Assembly (NCBI GenBank): GCA_024278415.1
Contig: JAJRTI010000440.1
Span: forward strand, 1 to 8,687
DNA length: 8,687 nt
Source: Planctomycetota bacterium
GTDB lineage: Bacteria; Planctomycetota; Brocadiia; JAJRTI01
Direction: 5' to 3'
The position numbers and the translations under genes were made by a program. This document shows, piece after piece, positions 4,016 through 8,687 of this stretch (position 1 is the first letter of the stretch; every line of letters begins with the position of its first letter). The notes beneath the pieces are model-generated. The model saw only the letters and a list, made by a program, of their open reading frames with translations, was not told where the DNA came from and made no database searches.

Positions 4016-6868
4016 GTGAGCAAACGAATCACCGTCGCCATCGCGGGCAACCCGAATTCGGGCAAGACGACCCTCTTCAACAACATCACCGGCGCGCGGC
4101 AGCACGTGGGCAACTACCCGGGGGTGACGGTCGAGAAGAAGGAGGGCTCCCACACGTTCGAGGGGGTGCAGATGAAATTCGTGGACCTGCCGGGCACGTA
4201 TAGCCTCACCGCGTACAGCATCGAGGAAATCGTCGCGCGCAATTTTGTGGTCGACGAGAAGCCCGACGTGGTCGTGGACATCGTGGACGCGTCCAATCTG
4301 GAGCGCAACCTCTACCTGCTGTCGCAGTTCGTCGAATTGGGCGCGCCGCTCGTGGTGGCGCTCAACATGATGGACGTGGCCGAGACGCGAGGGATCCGCA
4401 TCGACGACAAGCAGTTGGCCGCGCTGCTCGGCTGCCCCGTGGTGTGCACGGTGGGCACGCGCGGCGAAGGCACCGACGCCCTGCTCCGAGCCATCAAGCA
4501 GGAGGCCGAGCGAGGCGAGCACGTCAACCCCGAGCGCCTGCACTACGGCCGAGAGATCGAGGACGAAATCGAGAAGACGCAGGCGCTCCTCGAACAGGAG
4601 CCGGCCATCGTCAGCCAGCGGCCATCGCGCTGGCTCGCGCTGAAACTGCTCGAGACCGACGCGGACGTGCGGGATCTCGTGCGAACCGAAGCCGAGCGGC
4701 CCGACGTGATACTCGACAGCGTCGACAAGTCCATCGCGCACCTGGAGCGCATCCTTGGCGAGGACACGGAGTCGGCCATCACGGACCAGCGCTACGGCTT
4801 TGCACGCGGCCTGTGCGCGGCGGCCGTCACCGAAGAGGGCGACGACCGGCTGACGCGCTCGGACAAGATCGACCAGATCGTGTGCAACCGCGTGATCGGC
4901 CTGCCGCTGTTCGCGATCGCCATGTACATCGTGTTCGAGTTGGTCTTCGCCCTGGGCGCCCCGCCCATGGAGTGGATTGCGGCGTTCTTCGGGTGGGCCG
5001 GCTCCGCGATTGCGTCGTGCTGGCCGCCGGGCTCGGAGAGCGCGCTCAAGTCGCTGCTGGTGGACGGCATCATCGGCGGCGTGGGCGGCGTCATCGTCTT
5101 CCTGCCCAACATCTTGCTCCTGTTCGTCGCGATTGCGTTCCTCGAGGATAGCGGGTACATGGCGCGTGCGGCGTTCATCGTGGACAAGTTCATGCACAAG
5201 CTGGGGCTGCACGGCAAGAGCTTCATCCCCATGCTCATCGGCTTCGGGTGCAGCGTGCCGGGCATCATGGCCACGCGCACGCTCGACAACAGGCGGGACC
5301 GGCTCACGACGCTGCTCGTGTTGCCGCTCATCAGTTGCGGCGCGCGGCTGCCCATCTACGCGCTCATCATCCCCGCCTTCTTCCCGGCGGCATGGCGCGG
5401 GCGCGTGCTCTTCATCCTCTACGCCACGGGCATCGCCTTCGCCGGGCTCTGTGCGCGGCTGCTGCGCAGCACGCTCTTCCGCGGCGAGGCGGTGCCGTTC
5501 GTGATGGAGCTGCCGCCGTACCGCATGCCCACGCTGAGGGGCACCGTGATCCACATGTGGGAGCGCAGTTGGCTCTACCTCAAGAAAGCGGGCACGATCA
5601 TCCTCTCCGTGTCCGTCCTCCTCTGGGCGCTCACGAGCTACCCCAAGACGCACGACGCCGATGCCGGCTATGAGCAAGCCATCGCACAGGCGCAGGCCGA
5701 CTTGATGCGCGTGTCGTGGCGCGTGAACGCGGGCGACCTGTCCAACCCGCCGGCGCTGGCCGAGCAACTGCGCCTCGGCGCACAAGCCGGCGCCGCGGGG
5801 CCGGCTGCGCGCGTGTGGGCCATGCTCAGCCCCCAGCAGCAGGCCGCGCTCGCGGCCACCGACTCCGCACCCGGAGCGCTGCGCACCGCGCTTGTCGACG
5901 CATTGAATGCGGTCTTGCCCCAACCTCGGCTCCACTCCCCTGCGCACTTCCAGCGCACGCCCCTCGAGGAACGCGCCCGGAGAATGCTCGCCGCGGGAGT
6001 TGAAGGCCGGCCCGAACAGGACGTCATCCGCTTCAACCGGGGGCTCCTGTCTGCGGCGTTCCCCGACCTCATCGCCAAGGCGCCGTCGTACGACCTGGAG
6101 CGCGCGGCCGCGGCCATCGGCATCCCGGGCAAAGCCCAGACGCTGAAAGCCGTGGTCGAAGAGGCCCCAGACGCCCGCCCATCCCCTTCCGTGGAGCCGA
6201 CGCCGCAGGAGCGCTACACGAGCGCAACCGTGCGCGCGTTCGCGGCCATGCTCCAGCAGATCCAGCAGGCGCGGGCCATCGCGGGCGAGCCAAGTGATGA
6301 GAGCGCGGCCGAGTACGTGGCCCTGGCCAAGCAGCGCGACGACCAGTTGGCCAAGCTCAGGGACAGAGACCCCAGCCTGTATGACGCCGCGGCGGACTTC
6401 CTCGACCACGCCATGCAGCCGCTCGCGCATCGCTTGACCACGATCAGCCGCGCACGCAACCTGGTGCAGTTGAGGCACACCATCGCCGGGCGCATTGGGC
6501 GAGCGCTTGAGGCTCCGCTTCGGCCGCTGGGCTTCGACTGGCGCGTGGGCACTGCGCTCATCGGCGCGTTCGCGGCGAAGGAGGTGTTCGTCGCGCAACT
6601 GGGCATCGTGTTCTCGCTTGGCGAGGCCGACCAGGAGTCCGAAGGGCTACGCACCGCGCTGCAACGAAACTACAGTCGGCTCCAGGGCTTCTGCATCATG
6701 ATCTTCTGCCTCCTCTCCGCGCCGTGCATGGCCACCATGGCCATCACCAAGCGCGAGACCAACTCCTGGGGCTGGGCGCTCTTCCAGTTCGGGGGCCTCA
6801 CCGCGCTGGGGTATGTGGTGACGCTCATCGTGTACCAGGTGGGCCTGCTGCTCCATCTGGGGGTGTGA
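4016..6868 (+). CDS. feoB: Ferrous iron transporter FeoB with a large soluble insertion
   Basis: FeoB is the inner-membrane Fe(II) permease with a cytosolic GTPase domain. Starting at GTG 4016 it has 950 residues, against about 700-770 for a typical FeoB. The G-domain shows G1 GNPNSGKT (11-18), G2 around T38 in [13 protein letters not shown]3 DLPG (57-60), G4 NMMD (117-120) and G5-like VGTRGEG (146-152). A helical GDI-like region follows to about 265. The first membrane core (about 293-540) has [15 protein letters not shown] and the gate motif SCGARLPIY. The second core starts at about 830 and has [29 protein letters not shown] and a C-terminal hydrophobic helix. Between the cores, residues about 546-820 form a hydrophilic, Ala/Gln/Arg-rich and largely helical insert where most FeoBs have a few tens of residues. 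The frame is intact from GTG to TGA. It lies 25 bases after the Fur-FeoA frame and is presumably co-transcribed. No feoC is seen. Confidence 0.95.
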   Translation: MSKRITVAIAGNPNSGKTTLFNNITGARQHVGNYPGVTVEKKEGSHTFEGVQMKFVDLPGTYSLTAYSIEEIVARNFVVDEKPDVVVDIVDASNLERNLYLLSQFVELGAPLVVALNMMDVAETRGIRIDDKQLAALLGCPVVCTVGTRGEGTDALLRAIKQEAERGEHVNPERLHYGREIEDEIEKTQALLEQEPAIVSQRPSRWLALKLLETDADVRDLVRTEAERPDVILDSVDKSIAHLERILGEDTESAITDQRYGFARGLCAAAVTEEGDDRLTRSDKIDQIVCNRVIGLPLFAIAMYIVFELVFALGAPPMEWIAAFFGWAGSAIASCWPPGSESALKSLLVDGIIGGVGGVIVFLPNILLLFVAIAFLEDSGYMARAAFIVDKFMHKLGLHGKSFIPMLIGFGCSVPGIMATRTLDNRRDRLTTLLVLPLISCGARLPIYALIIPAFFPAAWRGRVLFILYATGIAFAGLCARLLRSTLFRGEAVPFVMELPPYRMPTLRGTVIHMWERSWLYLKKAGTIILSVSVLLWALTSYPKTHDADAGYEQAIAQAQADLMRVSWRVNAGDLSNPPALAEQLRLGAQAGAAGPAARVWAMLSPQQQAALAATDSAPGALRTALVDALNAVLPQPRLHSPAHFQRTPLEERARRMLAAGVEGRPEQDVIRFNRGLLSAAFPDLIAKAPSYDLERAAAAIGIPGKAQTLKAVVEEAPDARPSPSVEPTPQERYTSATVRAFAAMLQQIQQARAIAGEPSDESAAEYVALAKQRDDQLAKLRDRDPSLYDAAADFLDHAMQPLAHRLTTISRARNLVQLRHTIAGRIGRALEAPLRPLGFDWRVGTALIGAFAAKEVFVAQLGIVFSLGEADQESEGLRTALQRNYSRLQGFCIMIFCLLSAPCMATMAITKRETNSWGWALFQFGGLTALGYVVTLIVYQVGLLLHLGV

Positions 6869-6902
6869 CCAGTAGCGGGGTAGCGGCAGCCGCATGCGCT
6901 CG
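6869..6902. other. Short convergent junction between feoB and the ligase gene
   Basis: Only 34 bases separate the two convergent stops. A short GCGGC/GCCGC repeat is present, but the loop would be a single base and there is no T-run, so no intrinsic terminator is called. Confidence 0.5.
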
Positions 6903-8687
6903 TCAGGGCCGCGCCTCCGGCTGGCCCAGCTTGTCCAGTTCGGCCCTGAGTTGCAGCCCCCTCTGATCCGTGGGGCGGGTCTTGAGCAGGTCGTCGATCA
7001 CGCGCCTGGCCTCTTCGAGCCGGCCCAGCTTTATGTACGCCACGGCCAGCGCGTGCGGTGCGTTCGCCGGGCGCGGCTTGCACGCCATCATGCGGCTCGC
7101 GGTTTCGGCGAGCGCGGGCCAGTTTTCCTGCGCCACCTGCACGCGCGCCCAGTTGGCCAAGAGATCGGCCCGAAACCTCTTCGGCGCGCCGTCTTCGATC
7201 CGCGCCAACACCGTTGCCGCCAGATCGATTTGCTTGGCATTGATCAGCACCTGCACCGCGAGGCTGAGCACCTCCGGCGCGGGCCCCCGGGGTCGCCAAT
7301 TCTGAAGGGCCAGCCGAATCTCGTCGGCCATGGCCTCCCACTGGCCCCGGGCCATGTGGATGCGCGCCCGGCATTCGTGCACGTAGCCCGGGTTCGCTTC
7401 GCTCAGCAGCGGCGCCATGCGTTGCACGAGCCGCTCCGCTTCCGCGGTTTGGCCGGCCAGAAGACCCGCGCGTACGGCGGCCATGAGCACCTTGGGCATC
7501 TGGGGATCCTGGGGCCACCAGCGGAACGTCTCGGCCAGAATCTCGGCAAGTTCGTCCCAGCGCCCGCGCCTGATACAGTCGAACGCGAGCCGATTGCGGT
7601 AGTCGATGTTGTACGGGTTCATTTTCACGGCCTGGCGGAAGTTGGCCGTGGCCTGCTCGTAAAGGCGGGAACTCTCCGCCCTGTCGCCGGGCCGGCCGCG
7701 CAGGATCAGCGCGCTCGCAAACATCTCCTGGCCGGTCGCGAGCAGGGCGCGGGCCCGCGCGCTCCACGGGTTGTAGACGGTCCCCTCGCGCGCGTGCTGC
7801 ACGATTGGCGCAGCCAGCTTCAGAAGCTCCGAGGCTTTCTTCGCGACGGGCAGCCGGCTGCCGCGCACTTGCACAGCGGCCTGCACGAGCGTCATGCAAA
7901 GCTGCTCGCGGTACACGTGCGACCGGGGCTGATATGCGACCGCGCGCTCGAACGCCTGAATGGCCAATCCCGGCCGGCGGCCGCGGAGGTGGGTGAAGCC
8001 GGCCATGTACTGGCGGTCGGCCTTGTACGGCTTCCACACGCATTGCACCCAGAATGCGCCGAGCACGAGGCCCACCACGAGGAGCCCCGCGACTGCGAGC
8101 GGCACGTTGGGCTCCCTGAACAGGCGCACGCGGCGAGTGGGCCAACGCGCGGGATCGTCGCCGTTCTGCACCCACGCCACGGTGCAGCCCATGAGCGTCC
8201 AACACATGACCGACAGGGGGATGGTGGGGAACTCGAAGATGTTCTGCGCGACGTACACGGCCCACGCCGCGCCGAGCCCAGCCAACACCGGCCGGTCGCC
8301 CTCTGAGACGCGGTTGCGCGACTTGAAGAGGAGCACGAAGAACGCGACGTAGAGCCACGCGCGCGCGGCCAAGCCCACGAGGCCCTGCGATGCCGCGATG
8401 TCGAGCCATTCGTTGTGGATGCGGTTTTCGTAGCCCTGCACCTGCACGAGTTCGCCCCGTGCGCGCTGCCAGTCCGCGGCCCAGTACTTGGCGATCACCC
8501 GCTCGATCGCGTCCGGTCCCACGCCCGTGAGAGGCCGCGCTCGGAAGATGTTCACGGCCGAATGCCAAAGCAGCAAACGCTTGTAGAAGGAGCCCTTCGC
8601 CCGGGTCTTGGGCGCGGCCGGCTTCGCCTTCGCCGTCTGGGCAGGAGCCGGCCGGCGCGAGCGGAGCAGCTCGGAGAGGCGCGAGAC
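6903..8687 (-). CDS. O-antigen ligase (Wzy_C)-like membrane protein with C-terminal TPR-like repeats, 5' end outside window
   Basis: The minus-strand frame is open from the right edge to TGA 6905-6903, 594 residues in the window. A TTG at 8576 could be taken as a start, but 37 upstream codons remain open and conserved sequence runs across it, so the N-terminus lies outside. The first 37 residues are a basic, Ala/Pro/Lys-rich loop. Next come the family motifs LLLWHSAVNIFRARPLTGVGPD and RIHNEWLDIAASQGLVGL, as in O-antigen ligases and related Wzy_C polymerases that join lipid-linked glycans at the periplasmic face. Four hydrophobic segments follow (WLYVAFFVLLF, LAGLGAAWAVYVA, PLSVMCWTLMGCTVAWV, VPLAVAGLLVVGLVLGAFWV). 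The final 350 or so residues are helical repeats of TPR type (GLAIQAFERAVAYQPRS, NFRQAVKMNPYN, RLEEARRVIDDLLKTRP). Its orientation and lack of shared promoter separate it from the feo operon. The family call is good; the exact donor or acceptor glycan is unknown. Confidence 0.82.
   Translation of the reverse strand, partial: VSRLSELLRSRRPAPAQTAKAKPAAPKTRAKGSFYKRLLLWHSAVNIFRARPLTGVGPDAIERVIAKYWAADWQRARGELVQVQGYENRIHNEWLDIAASQGLVGLAARAWLYVAFFVLLFKSRNRVSEGDRPVLAGLGAAWAVYVAQNIFEFPTIPLSVMCWTLMGCTVAWVQNGDDPARWPTRRVRLFREPNVPLAVAGLLVVGLVLGAFWVQCVWKPYKADRQYMAGFTHLRGRRPGLAIQAFERAVAYQPRSHVYREQLCMTLVQAAVQVRGSRLPVAKKASELLKLAAPIVQHAREGTVYNPWSARARALLATGQEMFASALILRGRPGDRAESSRLYEQATANFRQAVKMNPYNIDYRNRLAFDCIRRGRWDELAEILAETFRWWPQDPQMPKVLMAAVRAGLLAGQTAEAERLVQRMAPLLSEANPGYVHECRARIHMARGQWEAMADEIRLALQNWRPRGPAPEVLSLAVQVLINAKQIDLAATVLARIEDGAPKRFRADLLANWARVQVAQENWPALAETASRMMACKPRPANAPHALAVAYIKLGRLEEARRVIDDLLKTRPTDQRGLQLRAELDKLGQPEARP

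Noticed and set aside
3902..6598. Open frame of 898 codons on the minus strand
   Set aside because: It is antisense to feoB, whose GTPase and gate motifs are unmistakable. The antisense product is low-complexity (Arg, His, Glu, Ala) and has no recognisable fold.
6869..6902. Bidirectional terminator between the convergent genes
   Set aside because: The only inverted repeat would have a one-base loop, and there is no T-run on either side.
6670..8568. Open frame of 632 codons on the minus strand, and a 470-codon plus-strand frame at 6894-8306
   Set aside because: Both overlap the Wzy_C/TPR gene in other frames. They lack motifs, are Arg/Gly/Ala-rich, and the first also runs into the 3' end of feoB.

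Overview
The window is a high-GC bacterial segment (roughly two-thirds G+C by eye, codon third positions mostly G or C). It holds four blocks: a secreted carbohydrate-related protein on the minus strand (runs off the left edge), a 308-bp divergent intergenic region with a long palindrome and an iron-type promoter, a ferrous-iron (Feo) operon on the plus strand, and an O-antigen-ligase/TPR membrane protein on the minus strand (runs off the right edge). The sequence does not fix the phylum. A secreted CBM9-like/toroid protein, an envelope polysaccharide ligase and FeoA domains fused to regulators would suit a Gram-negative, polysaccharide-using lineage such as the PVC group or a neighbouring uncultured phylum, but this is only an inference.

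Positions 2255 to 1 (minus): a single uninterrupted frame of 751 codons with a good Shine-Dalgarno, a signal peptide, a CBM9-like N-terminal domain and a helical toroid-like C-terminal part. Positions 6903 to 8687 (minus): an uninterrupted frame open to the right edge, encoding the C-terminal half of a Wzy_C/O-antigen-ligase family protein followed by TPR-like repeats. Long open frames on the opposite strands of these genes and of feoB are GC-driven shadows.

Positions 2474 to 6868 (plus): a near-consensus sigma-70 promoter overlaps, just downstream of its predicted start point, one or two DtxR/IdeR-type operators. The genes then read dtxR-feoA fusion, fur-feoA fusion and feoB. The first two are joined by an ATGA start/stop overlap, and feoB follows 25 bp after the second. 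The layout suggests a self-regulated Fe(II) uptake operon in which two different iron regulators each carry a FeoA (SH3-like) domain.

The main surprise is that both regulator-FeoA fusions contain a single in-frame TAA inside conserved domain sequence (3146-3148 and 3664-3666). In both cases the frame resumes at the next codon with normal codon use and conserved residues, and ends at TGA or TAG. Nothing else in the window has such interruptions. Possible explanations are recent nonsense mutations, sequence or assembly errors, or stop-codon readthrough or recoding. The window alone cannot decide between them. Other points of note are a roughly 275-residue soluble insertion in FeoB, a five-cysteine linker in the DtxR protein, and a 92-bp REP/MITE-like palindrome between the divergent genes.
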